Below, one piece after another: positions 1-7,279 of a DNA stretch of 64,000 nucleotides (position 1 is its first letter; every line of letters starts with the position of its first letter). The translations under genes were made by a program, and so were the position numbers. The notes under the pieces were generated by a model that searched no databases, was not told the origin of the DNA, and saw only the letters and a program-made list of their open reading frames with translations. This stretch comes from Candidatus Dietzia intestinipullorum (GTDB lineage Bacteria > Actinomycetota > Actinomycetes > Mycobacteriales > Mycobacteriaceae), in contig DWWP01000004.1 in NCBI GenBank assembly GCA_019119635.1, forward strand, positions 1 to 64,000. The letters run 5' to 3'.

Positions 1-713
1 AGCAGTACGGGACCCTGGCCAACATGCACGGGGACCGGATCGACCTGGGTCTGGGACGGGCACCGGGAACGGACATGATGACCGCGCAGGCGCTGAGCCG
101 GTCCTCCGCCGAGCCGCAGGCCTTCGCCCAACACATCTACGACCTGCAGGGCTGGTTCGGCGAGTCCGGCACCGCGCACAGCACCCCGATCTTCTCTTCG
201 GTCTCCCAGGGGATGGAGGTGCCGATCTGGGTGCTCGGCTCGACCATCAACGGTGCCTCCATCGCCGGGCAGCTGGGACTGCCGTTCTCGCTGGCCTCGC
301 ACTTCGCGCCCGACCAGATCGATGACGCCGTGCGCGTCTACCGCGAGACGTTCAGCACCGAGGCGCCCACCGCGCGGCGCGACAAGCCGTACGTGATGGC
401 CGGCATCAACGTCATGATCGCCGACACGGACGCGGAAGCGCGGCGGCAGTTCACCACCATCCAGCAGATGTTCCTCGACATCCGTAGCGGGCGGCAGCGC
501 AAGATCCAGCCACCCGTCGACCCGTCCGAGTTCCCGGGCGGCGTGCCGTCGATGCTCGACATCAGCGCCGTGGGGTCGCCGGACACCGTGAAGGCACAGC
601 TGGAGGAGTTCGCCGAGCGCACCGGCGCCGACGAGCTCATCACCGTGACCTACGCCTTTGACCCGGACGTGCGCGACCACTCGCTGAAGCTGCTGGCGGA
701 CGTCTGGTTCTAG
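1..713 (+). CDS. LLM-class flavin-dependent oxidoreductase (5' truncated by window)
   Basis: This is the C-terminal two thirds of a luciferase-like (bacterial luciferase fold) flavin-dependent oxidoreductase. Such enzymes use reduced FMN or F420 to oxidise small molecules; the substrate is unknown. The reading frame is open from the first full codon at position 3, so the gene starts before the window; the ATG at 24 is internal. The visible part shows the family stretch DRIDLGLGRAPGTD followed by the WVLGST segment. It is strongly similar along its whole visible length to the complete protein at 11614-12609 (same order, few gaps), so the two are paralogs. A TRIC-type channel gene follows 15 nt downstream. 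Family assignment is firm; substrate and cofactor are not shown by the sequence. Confidence 0.9.
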   Translation, partial: QYGTLANMHGDRIDLGLGRAPGTDMMTAQALSRSSAEPQAFAQHIYDLQGWFGESGTAHSTPIFSSVSQGMEVPIWVLGSTINGASIAGQLGLPFSLASHFAPDQIDDAVRVYRETFSTEAPTARRDKPYVMAGINVMIADTDAEARRQFTTIQQMFLDIRSGRQRKIQPPVDPSEFPGGVPSMLDISAVGSPDTVKAQLEEFAERTGADELITVTYAFDPDVRDHSLKLLADVWF

Positions 714-728
714 GCGCGCGTCGAACCC

Positions 729-1412
729 GTGGAATTCCTCACCGTGCTCTTCCTCATCGGCATCACCGCCGAGGCGATGACCGGCGCGCTGGCCGCTGGT
801 CGCGAGCGCATGGACCTGTTCGGGGTGGTGATCGTTGCCTGTGTCACCGCCATCGGCGGTGGCTCGATCCGGGACGTCCTGCTGGGTCACTACCCGCTCA
901 TCTGGGTGGAGAATCCCTCCTACCTCGCGCTGGTCGCGCTGGCCGCGGTCGCCACCGTGGTGGTCGCCCCGATCATGCGGCACTTCAGGGTGCTCTTCCT
1001 GGGGCTCGACGCACTCGGACTGGCGGTCTTCGCGATCCTCGGCGCCCAGATCGCTCTTGAGATGGGGCACGGCGTGATCATCGCCGTCGCCGCCGCGGTC
1101 ATCACGGGCGTGTTCGGGGGAGTCATGCGTGACCTGCTGTGCGATCGGGTACCACTGGTGTTCCGGCAGGAGCTGTACGCCAGTGTCGCCATCCTGGCGG
1201 CGCTCGTCTACGTGGGCCTCACGGCCGCGGGCGTCCCGGAGAACTGGAGCGCGGCGATCACCCTGGTCGTGGGGTTCGGCCTTCGAGTGGCCGCGATCCG
1301 CTTCAAGCTCGGTCTACCGGTGTTCGACTACTACCAGGAGACAGAGCGGCGGCCACGTGGACGTCGTCGGCATCGCTGGAGCATCCGGGGCTCGTCGGAA
1401 GACCTGGACTGA
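729..1412 (+). CDS. Trimeric intracellular cation (TRIC/UPF0126) channel family protein
   Basis: A 227-residue integral membrane protein with about seven hydrophobic helices and the duplicated UPF0126/TRIC glycine motif: GGGSIRDVLLG near residue 45 and GGVMRDLLCDRVP near residue 130. The GxxRD repeat is the diagnostic feature of bacterial TRIC homologs (YadS/YicG type), which form trimeric monovalent-cation channels in the cytoplasmic membrane. The GTG at 729 starts the family homology directly, and it lies 15 nt after the upstream oxidoreductase, so the two are probably co-transcribed. The last 25 residues are a basic Arg-rich cytoplasmic tail. Physiological role is inferred from the family only. 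Confidence 0.88.
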   Translation: MEFLTVLFLIGITAEAMTGALAAGRERMDLFGVVIVACVTAIGGGSIRDVLLGHYPLIWVENPSYLALVALAAVATVVVAPIMRHFRVLFLGLDALGLAVFAILGAQIALEMGHGVIIAVAAAVITGVFGGVMRDLLCDRVPLVFRQELYASVAILAALVYVGLTAAGVPENWSAAITLVVGFGLRVAAIRFKLGLPVFDYYQETERRPRGRRRHRWSIRGSSEDLD

Positions 1413-1482
1413 CGAATCGGGCAGGCGGTCGTGCCGCGGACGGGCTCACCGATTCTGTCGCGTACATTCTCATCGCGGCTAA

Positions 1483-1526
1483 CGCCACGAACCTCCCGGG
1501 GGCGCTCACGCGCCGGGGGCGTGGCG
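1483..1526 (+). terminator. Putative hairpin terminator after the TRIC gene
   Basis: Nested inverted repeats lie about 70 nt after the TRIC stop: CGCCACG (1483-1489) pairs with CGTGGCG (1520-1526), and inside them GGCGC (1501-1505) pairs with GCGCC (1510-1514). No clear U-run follows, so this is a weak, GC-rich candidate. Confidence 0.35.
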
Positions 1527-1569
1527 GTTCGCGTGCGTCTGACGGCGGTTGAGTGCAATGGTGGGGCCG

Positions 1570-1604
1570 ACAATGTCATTCAAGAGGGCCTACAGTGACA
1601 TTGT
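1570..1604. promoter_or_regulatory. Perfect 9-bp inverted repeat at the start of the Fic gene
   Basis: ACAATGTCA (1570-1578) and TGACATTGT (1596-1604) are perfect reverse complements separated by 17 nt. The dyad covers the ATG at 1573 and sits just before an in-frame ATG at 1615. It is AT-rich against a GC-rich background, which fits a repressor operator. The identity of any binding protein is unknown. Confidence 0.5.
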
Positions 1605-2801
1605 GGACCTGGGAATGTTCGTCAATAACTCGACCGGTGCTCTTGTGGACATTACCGGCACCGACCCGCGGGTCGGCGGCTGGAGTCACAGGGCATTCGT
1701 CCCCGCGCGGCTCCCCGAGGGGATGCCGGAACTCACCATGCCCACCGTCCTCGCGGTGGGAAACGCCCGGGCGGCGCTGGCCTCGTTGGACAGCACGGCC
1801 CGACGCCTACCAGATCCCACTCTTCTCCGCGTCCCTACTCTTCGGCGTGAGGCTCACTCGACTTCCGCCCTGGAAGGTACGTACGCACCCCTTGCCGAAG
1901 TGCTGGGAGCCGACGTCGAGGAACCCGGGTCGCCGGACCTCCGTGAGATCCTCAACTTCGAAGTGATGGCGAGCCTCGGGTTCGCATGGGTCGGGGACGG
2001 CCGCCCGCTGTCGACGACGATGCTGTGCGACCTTCAAGGTGTGCTCATGAGGGGTGGGCCCCTTGAGGAAGTCTCAGGCCGGTTACGCGACACCCAGGTT
2101 GTCGTCGGACTCAGGTCGGATGTAGACCCGGGCGGGCCGGCGATCAAACGAGCCCGCTTCGTCCCGGCACCCCCGGCCCGCTCCTCGAGGCGGGACTGTC
2201 CGACCTCGTCGACTGGATGCGGACCGACCACAGTTCGACGCTCGACCCCGTCGTCGCCGCGGCCATGTCGCACTATCAGTTCGAGACATTGCACCCGTTC
2301 CGCGACGGAAACGGTCGCCTCGGGAGGTTCCTCATTGTTCTGCACCTCCTCTCGATGGACATCCTGGGGGAACCGACTCTCACCGTGTCGCCGTGGTTCG
2401 AGGCTCGACGTGCCGAGTACTACGACGCACTTCTCGGTGTTAGTACGCGAGGAGACTGGGACAGCTACGTGGCGCTTTTCGCACGGGGCCTCGAGGCAGC
2501 CGCGCGCACCACGCACACGCAGATGGTCGAGCTCGTCGGGGTGCAGGACGAACTCAAGGAAATCGTCCGCGGGTCCCACTTGAGGTCTGCAACACCGATC
2601 TCCGTCATCGACCTCGCTGTTGCCCATCCGACCTTCACCGTCCGGAACGTCGAACAATTGCTGGGCATTTCCTATGGCCGGGCCAACAAGGTTGTCGGAC
2701 AGTTGGTGGAGCTCGGTGTTCTGGCCTTTATCGATCCCGACGCCTACAAGCGCCGGGTGTACGCCCCCCGCGTTCACGATGTGATGCTGGGGAGGGGATA
2801 G
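1573..2801 (+). pseudogene. Class II Fic (Fido) AMP-transferase, frameshifted
   Basis: Fic enzymes transfer AMP (or another nucleotide) from ATP to target hydroxyl groups. The first part (1573 to about 2170) carries a Fic/DOC N-terminal domain with TSALEG near residue 95, matching the (S/T)xxxE(G/N) autoinhibitory helix of class II Fic proteins. The second part, in another frame (from about 2172), carries the core motif HPFRDGNGRLGR (about 2290-2325) and a C-terminal winged-helix-like region. The two halves join correctly if one C is added to the run at 2170-2174, giving PGPLLEAGLSDLVDW. So a 1-nt deletion or a sequencing error splits an otherwise intact gene. The start is uncertain: ATG 1573 or, after the dyad, ATG 1615. 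No obvious ribosome-binding site is seen for either. Confidence 0.75.
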
Positions 2802-3130
2802 AGGCAGCCTCGAGGCCGCTCAGCCTGCCTGCGTCAACCATCATCCCCGCCTCCCACTTGTGCTTCTCCACCGGCAACGAGTCGTCCGAGGACTTCTGCT
2901 GGGGGTGTACGCCCCGGGGAGCACGATGGCCGCGCCCAGTGGCGAGGTGTACCCGGGCGGCGGCAACCCGATCGGCACGTCAGTGCTGTTCAGTCACCTC
3001 GCGGCGGAGCACATGGCCGTCTGGGCACGGCGCGCCGTCCGCTTACGCCCACGTGACGGCGGGCACGCCATGGAACCTTGGCGGCGGTGGGGCCGTTGGC
3101 CCACCTGAGGATGACATCGGGAGGCATGAG
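2802..3130. other. Gap of about 330 nt without a recognised gene
   Basis: Between the Fic gene and the small membrane protein I see no supported gene, RNA or terminator. Short open frames exist (for example 2860-3108) but show no family resemblance and no ribosome-binding site. The last bases (3119-3124, GGGAGG) are the Shine-Dalgarno site of the next gene. Confidence 0.4.
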
Positions 3131-3670
3131 TTGGGCGAGAGAAGTGGGCGCCAAGCGGCGGTCGACGCCGTCACCAGCGGGACGGTGATCGGCGTCTGGT
3201 ACTCCCTGCCCGACGTCGTCGCGTCGCGTCGGGCGCGTGGGTGGATCAAAGTGGGGTTGCTGCTCGCCAACGGGGTGGTGGTCGCGTGGGCGACGAGGAT
3301 CAACGACGACGACAACGGCGGCGACATCGGCGCCCACAAATCAGACGCGGCGGTGGACAGCGGGAACGCTCCGGATGCCGAGGTGGGCCTCAGCGGGCTG
3401 GCGGAACTGGCGGTGGTCGCCCCGGTCATCGATGCCGAGACGCTGGGGCTGAGCGGCGAGCGGCCGGGCCGCCCCACCGTGGTCTGGGCGGCCGTTGTCG
3501 CGTTGGCTGCACTGGGTGCCCTCGGCTCGGTTGCGGCCGAGCGGTCGATCTACCAGTGGGGCGAGCGACGCGCGGCCCGCGGTGCCCGTGGCGCGCACAC
3601 CCTGATCGGGGTGGGTGCCGGGATCGCGACGGCTGCATCTGTCTGGGCTCTGGAGCGGAGGAGACGGTAG
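3131..3670 (+). CDS. Small membrane protein of unknown function
   Basis: A protein of about 179 residues starting at TTG 3131, chosen because GGGAGG (3119-3124) lies 6 nt upstream; GTG 3185 is an alternative. The N-terminal region contains GVWYSLPDVVASRRARG followed by a hydrophobic segment around residues 40-55. A central acidic, Asp-rich loop (NDDDNGGD) follows, then a hydrophobic helix (about residues 115-135), the stretch AERSIYQWGERRAARG, and a last short hydrophobic segment. The pattern resembles small actinobacterial membrane proteins that databases loosely label peptidase S9, but I see no peptidase motif and assign no function. It converges on the ACR3 gene, with only 5 nt between the two stops. 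Confidence 0.6.
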   Translation: MGERSGRQAAVDAVTSGTVIGVWYSLPDVVASRRARGWIKVGLLLANGVVVAWATRINDDDNGGDIGAHKSDAAVDSGNAPDAEVGLSGLAELAVVAPVIDAETLGLSGERPGRPTVVWAAVVALAALGALGSVAAERSIYQWGERRAARGARGAHTLIGVGAGIATAASVWALERRRR

Positions 3671-3675
3671 CTCGT

Positions 3676-4827
3676 CTATCGACGTGTGACGCCGCGGCGG
3701 TTGGAAGGGGTCGGAGCGGCAGCGTTAGCCGACCGCTCGGGCAGGCTCGGGTCGCCGGGAAACAGGCGCGGGCCGAGCCACAATGCGACGTAGACCAGCC
3801 CGACCAGGACGGGGACCTCGATGAGCGGGCCCACCACGCCGGCCAGGGCCTGGCCCGAGGAAATGCCGAACGTGCCGATGGACACCGCTATCGCGAGTTC
3901 GAAGTTGTTGCCAGATGCCGTGAACGCCACGCTCGTCGACTTGGCGTAGTTCAGCCCCACCGCGCGCGAGGTCAGCAGGCTGAAGAAGAACATCAGCACG
4001 AAGTACAGCAGCAGTGGCACGGCCATCCGGGCGACGTCGAGCGGCTGCGAGGTGATGGTCTCGCCCTGCATGGCGAACAGCAGGACGATCGTGAACAGTA
4101 GGCCGTACATCGCCCACGGGCCGATCCGCGGCAGGAACGTCTCTTCGTACCACTCACGCCCCTTCGCGCGTTCACCGAGCACGCGCGTGAGGAAGCCGGC
4201 GAGCAGCGGGATGCCGAGGAACACCAGCACCGAGGAGATGATCGCCCAGAAGGAGAACTGCGCCGAGGTGGTCTCCAGTCCCAGCCACGAGGGCAGCACG
4301 TGCAGGTAGAACCAGCCCAGTGCGCCGAAGGCCACCACCTGGAAGACCGAGTTGATGGCCACCAGGATGGCCGCCGCCTCGCGATCGCCGCACGCCAGGT
4401 CGTTCCAGATGAACACCATCGCGATGCACCGCGCGAGCCCCACGATGATCAGCCCCGTGCGGAACTCCGGAAGGTCCGGCAGGAACACCCACGCGAGCGT
4501 GAACATGAACGCCGGGCCGATGATCCAGTTGAGCAGAAGAGACAGGCTGAGGAGTTTCCGGTCGCCGGTCACCCGGTGGGTCTCGTCGTAGCGGACCTTG
4601 GCCAGCACCGGGTACATCATCACCAGCAGGCCGACGGCGATCGGGACCGAGATCCCGGCGATCTGCACCGAATCCAGGGCGCGGTCCAGGCCCGGGATGA
4701 AGCGGCCCAGGAGCAGGCCGATCGCCATCGCAGCGAGGATCCAGACGGCCAGGTAGCGGTCGAGGAACGACATCTCCTTGGCAACAGGTGTGACGCTGGG
4801 GGTGGGGGTGGGGGTGGGGGTGCTCAT
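3676..4827 (-). CDS. arsB: ACR3-family arsenite efflux permease
   Basis: A 383-residue permease with ten predicted membrane helices of the ACR3 (bile/arsenite/riboflavin transporter) family, which expels arsenite, and sometimes antimonite, using proton motive force. It has the conserved cysteine of helix 4 (ARCIAMVFIWNDLA, about residues 145-158) and the conserved glutamate of helix 9 (GNNFELAIAV, about residue 305), both needed for transport in characterised ACR3 proteins. The start at 4827 (MSTPTPTP...) has GAGGA upstream; an upstream extension of the frame has no homology. The N-terminus encodes a Thr-Pro repeat from a hexanucleotide repeat. No arsR, arsC or arsenite methylase is nearby, so it is an orphan exporter. 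Palindromes upstream may be its operator. Confidence 0.92.
   Translation of the reverse strand: MSTPTPTPTPSVTPVAKEMSFLDRYLAVWILAAMAIGLLLGRFIPGLDRALDSVQIAGISVPIAVGLLVMMYPVLAKVRYDETHRVTGDRKLLSLSLLLNWIIGPAFMFTLAWVFLPDLPEFRTGLIIVGLARCIAMVFIWNDLACGDREAAAILVAINSVFQVVAFGALGWFYLHVLPSWLGLETTSAQFSFWAIISSVLVFLGIPLLAGFLTRVLGERAKGREWYEETFLPRIGPWAMYGLLFTIVLLFAMQGETITSQPLDVARMAVPLLLYFVLMFFFSLLTSRAVGLNYAKSTSVAFTASGNNFELAIAVSIGTFGISSGQALAGVVGPLIEVPVLVGLVYVALWLGPRLFPGDPSLPERSANAAAPTPSNRRGVTRR
4798..4821. repeat. Hexanucleotide tandem repeat (GGGGGT)x4
   Basis: Four exact copies of GGGGGT (plus strand) encode the TPTPTPTP stretch right after the ACR3 initiator. The unit is a multiple of three, so copy-number slippage would change the length of the Thr-Pro tail without a frameshift. 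Confidence 0.85.
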
Positions 4828-4860
4828 CGGCGCGCGACGTCCTCGGGTGTCGGTAGGTGT

Positions 4861-4884
4861 CTGTGCACAGCGTAGATCTACGCT
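4861..4884. promoter_or_regulatory. Two abutting perfect palindromes upstream of the ACR3 gene
   Basis: CTGTGCACAG (4861-4870) is a perfect 10-bp palindrome. AGCGTAGATCTACGCT (4869-4884) is a perfect 16-bp palindrome sharing its last two bases. They lie 34-57 nt upstream of the ACR3 start codon, where a promoter and repressor site are expected. An ArsR-type or other dimeric repressor is plausible, but no regulator gene is adjacent. Confidence 0.55.
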
Positions 4885-5003
4885 ACGGCGCACCGAACGT
4901 CTGAGTCCCGGCTTCGTTCCGTCTGACCCTCGGTGGGCTGGGCCACCTGGAGCCGCGGGGGCACGACCACTGGTGCCGACTCTTCTTCTCGCGCGAGGGA
5001 TAG

Positions 5004-5543
5004 AACACGCTGCAGCTGCCGACGCGGGCCAGTGAGATCGGATGGTTCCTGGAGTATCTCGCCACACCCGAGGCGCGGCGCCCGTGGGGCCGGGCGTACA
5101 CGGCCCGCGACTTCCGTCCTGACATGGGCGAGGTGGACATCGGCTTCGTGATCCACGGAGACGAGGCAGGGGGTCTGGGACCGGCGGCTCGGTTCGCGCT
5201 CGATGCCAGCCCTGGTGATCGCCTGGGGTTCCGGGGCCAGGGGATCGCGATCATCGAGGTCCCCACGGCCGGTGACCGGCAGGAGTTCCGGGTGTCGCTC
5301 GGGATGGAGGCGCGTTGGGTCACTCGCGACGAGTCGCATGCGGGCACCGACCGGCCAGGGCAGCTCGCACTGGACGCACTGAAAGCGACCGTTCCACTGG
5401 ACGGCGTCGTCCACGCGCGCCTTATCGGCGAGTCCGGTCTCGCCACGGGGGCTCGCCGTCACCTCGTGCAGGAATGGAGCGTGCCCAGGCGGAACGTCGA
5501 CTTTGTCGGGCTTTGGCGTCACGGGCGACCTGCGACGATCTGA
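5004..5543 (+). pseudogene. Remnant of a siderophore-interacting (SIP/ViuB-like) flavin reductase
   Basis: SIP proteins are FAD- and NAD(P)H-dependent ferric-siderophore reductases of about 250-280 residues. The frame open after a TAG at 5001 encodes the end of the FAD-binding domain (RAYTARDFRPDMGEVDIGFVIHGD, with its 20-residue core RAYTARDFRPDMGEVDIGFV) and the C-terminal SIP domain, ending with the typical R-hL-V ... GLWRHG signature. The N-terminal roughly 60-70 residues are missing, with no start codon before the ATG at 5124. GFRGQG also joins directly to IAIIEVP, so about 30 residues that normally carry the GDETALPAI-like segment are absent. The gene converges on the Fic gene (35 nt). 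I infer a decayed gene left after iron-uptake gene loss. Confidence 0.65.
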
Positions 5544-5577
5544 CCGAGCCCTACTCCGACCGGCGGAGCAACTGGAA

Positions 5578-6288
5578 CTAACGATTCCGCGGGCGCCCAT
5601 ATGGAGTGGTGGCACCCGAGGCACGATGCTCTCGCATCGCCCGGAAATGCTCGGTGGCGGTGAGTTCTGATCGGGCCCCCTGAGTGGTGGGGAGGTGGCC
5701 GTCGGGGAGTTCGCCGGATGAATACACGGCGTGCCGGAGCTGGTCGGCGAGGTAGTCCGGCCGGTTGTACAGCGACATGTGCCGGGCGGCGTGCGCTGCA
5801 GCGGCGTCGACGTCGGCCCAGTCCACGGCCCAGCCCGCGTGGCGGAACATCTGATCGAAGAAGACGCGTTGGCTGCGACTGTTGCCATCGCGGAACGGGT
5901 GGACCAGGGTCAGCTCGGACCAGTGCCAGGCGATGGTGTCGGTGGCGGCGTCGCGGTCCGAAGTGCTGGGCAGGTGGGTTGCGACCTGGTCGAAGACCCG
6001 GTCGAGCTCGTCGCGCAGGAACTGCGGCCGGGTGTGGGGGAAGCCGAAGGCGCCAGTGTCGGAGGTGCGAAGCTCTCCCGCCCAGTCGTAGACGTCCTGG
6101 AGGATGTAGTGGTGAATCGCCTGGAGATGGGCGAAGTCGAAGCGGCCATCGATGGGGTTGAGCTCCAGTTCGACGACACGGCTGGCGGCGAGAAGACGTT
6201 CGTAGTGCTGGAGGTCGTCGGGGTCTGTGATGCCGAGCCGATTACGAAGCACCCCTGCGGGGTCTGCGTACGGATCCCGGGGGTTCAC
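5578..6288 (-). CDS. Fic-family nucleotidyltransferase toxin (VbhT/FicT-like)
   Basis: A 236-residue single-domain Fic protein with the core motif HPFRDGNSRSQR (about residues 131-142), preceded by the flap region TRPQFLRDEL (about residues 85-95). In this family the His deprotonates the target hydroxyl, the Asp binds Mg2+ and the Arg residues hold ATP phosphates. Here Gly of the usual GNGR is Ser. It starts at GTG 6288, 6 nt after the stop of a VbhA-like antitoxin gene, the classic class I (antitoxin in trans) Fic layout. FicT enzymes of this type AMPylate DNA gyrase and topoisomerase IV; that target is inferred, not shown. The last 50 residues are polar and poorly conserved. Confidence 0.9.
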   Translation of the reverse strand: MNPRDPYADPAGVLRNRLGITDPDDLQHYERLLAASRVVELELNPIDGRFDFAHLQAIHHYILQDVYDWAGELRTSDTGAFGFPHTRPQFLRDELDRVFDQVATHLPSTSDRDAATDTIAWHWSELTLVHPFRDGNSRSQRVFFDQMFRHAGWAVDWADVDAAAAHAARHMSLYNRPDYLADQLRHAVYSSGELPDGHLPTTQGARSELTATEHFRAMREHRASGATTPYGRPRNR

Positions 6289-6294
6289 GAGGCC

Positions 6295-6474
6295 TCAGGG
6301 GCGGCGGATGCTGGCGAGCAGCTCGGCACGGGCTTGATCGCCGGTCAGTTCGCCATCAGCCTGGCGCCGAAGAACGGCCAGCTCGGTCTCCGAGAGCTCC
6401 ATCCCAGCCATGCGATGGCCGGCGACGGCGCCGGCGAGGGCCTGCTCGGTGGTGGGGCTGATGCGGGTGGACAT
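6295..6474 (-). CDS. VbhA-like antitoxin of the adjacent Fic toxin
   Basis: A 59-residue protein (ATG 6474, with AAGGAGGA 5 nt upstream) that reads MSTRISPTTEQALAGAVAGH followed by RMAGMELSETELAVLRRQAD and a short GELTGDQARAELL tail. The helix, loop and GxxT-dxA ending match the VbhA/FicA antitoxin layout. In known class I antitoxins an inhibitory helix holds (S/T)xxxE(G/N), whose Glu blocks the Fic ATP site. The aligned segment here is GHRMAG, with Ala where Glu is expected and no Ser. The gene is translated just before fic and lies 40 nt after bioD on the same strand, so readthrough from the biotin operon is possible. Identity is inferred from layout and weak similarity. Confidence 0.7.
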   Translation of the reverse strand: MSTRISPTTEQALAGAVAGHRMAGMELSETELAVLRRQADGELTGDQARAELLASIRRP

Positions 6475-6514
6475 GGCGTCCTCCTTGCGTGGTCGTCGGC
6501 CCTATTCTACCCGC

Positions 6515-7279
6515 TCACCGGGTGGTGGTGGGCACGCAAGCGCTGGTGGTGGGCCCGCGAGACGGCAGTGCCGCGTCGAGGGCGCCGTCGACGAACCACC
6601 CGGGCGCGCGGCGGACGAACGCGGCCGGCGTCAGCGCCCCGGCCCCCTCGGGCACGCGACCGAGCACCGGCACTCCGTTCAGCCGCGGCAACTCCACTAC
6701 ATTGCAGCGCTCGGCCAGGCCGGGGTCGGCCGGCCACGACCCCACGACGATCCCCGCGCACCACAGTCCCGCCGACTCGATCGCCCGGACAGTCAGTTCG
6801 GTATCGGACAGCGTCCCCAGCCCGGCACGCGCGACCACGATCACCGGGGCATCAAGCGCAACTGCCAGATCGAGCACAGTGACGCCGGTGCCCAGGCGCA
6901 CGAGCAGCCCGCCGGCGCCCTCGATCAGGCCCAGCGGCGGCGCGGTGGCGCTCTCACCAGCGTCGCTGGTCGCGAGCCACCGGCGGATCGGCCGCACGAG
7001 GTCGCCGAGCGTGGACTGCGGCAGCCCCGCCACCCGGGCGGCGGTCTCGGGCGCGAGCGGGTCGGGCAGCCGGCGCACCTCGAGTACCCGCCCCACGCCG
7101 GACAGTCGCGCCGCCTCGTGCGCGTCCCCCGGCACGCCAGGGGCGAGGCCGGTCTGGACCGGTTTGCAGAGGCCGGCGTCCCGGCCGGTCGACCGCGCGA
7201 GCGCTGCCAGGGCTGCGGTGGCCACGGTCTTGCCGACGTCGGTCCCCGTGCCGGTCACGACCACGGGGGCCGCCGTCAT
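6515..7279 (-). CDS. bioD: ATP-dependent dethiobiotin synthetase
   Basis: BioD closes the ureido ring of dethiobiotin from 7,8-diaminopelargonic acid, CO2 and ATP, the third step after pimeloyl thioester. The 254-residue protein starts with the P-loop VTGTGTDVGKT (residues 8-18), followed by the substrate lysine and the KPVQTG motif (about residue 39), and has the Mg2+/ATP-site EGAGGLLV (about residue 119). Its ATG overlaps the bioF stop by 4 nt (ATGA), so it is translationally coupled as the last gene of bioBAFD. The final 15 residues are a low-complexity tail. Confidence 0.95.
   Translation of the reverse strand: MTAAPVVVTGTGTDVGKTVATAALAALARSTGRDAGLCKPVQTGLAPGVPGDAHEAARLSGVGRVLEVRRLPDPLAPETAARVAGLPQSTLGDLVRPIRRWLATSDAGESATAPPLGLIEGAGGLLVRLGTGVTVLDLAVALDAPVIVVARAGLGTLSDTELTVRAIESAGLWCAGIVVGSWPADPGLAERCNVVELPRLNGVPVLGRVPEGAGALTPAAFVRRAPGWFVDGALDAALPSRGPTTSACVPTTTR

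Noticed and set aside
2160..2216. Programmed ribosomal frameshift in the Fic gene
   Set aside because: There is a C-run, but I see no downstream structure or slippery heptamer; a missing base is simpler.
2858..3108. A short plus-strand protein before the small membrane gene
   Set aside because: No family resemblance and no ribosome-binding site; the following SD serves TTG 3131.
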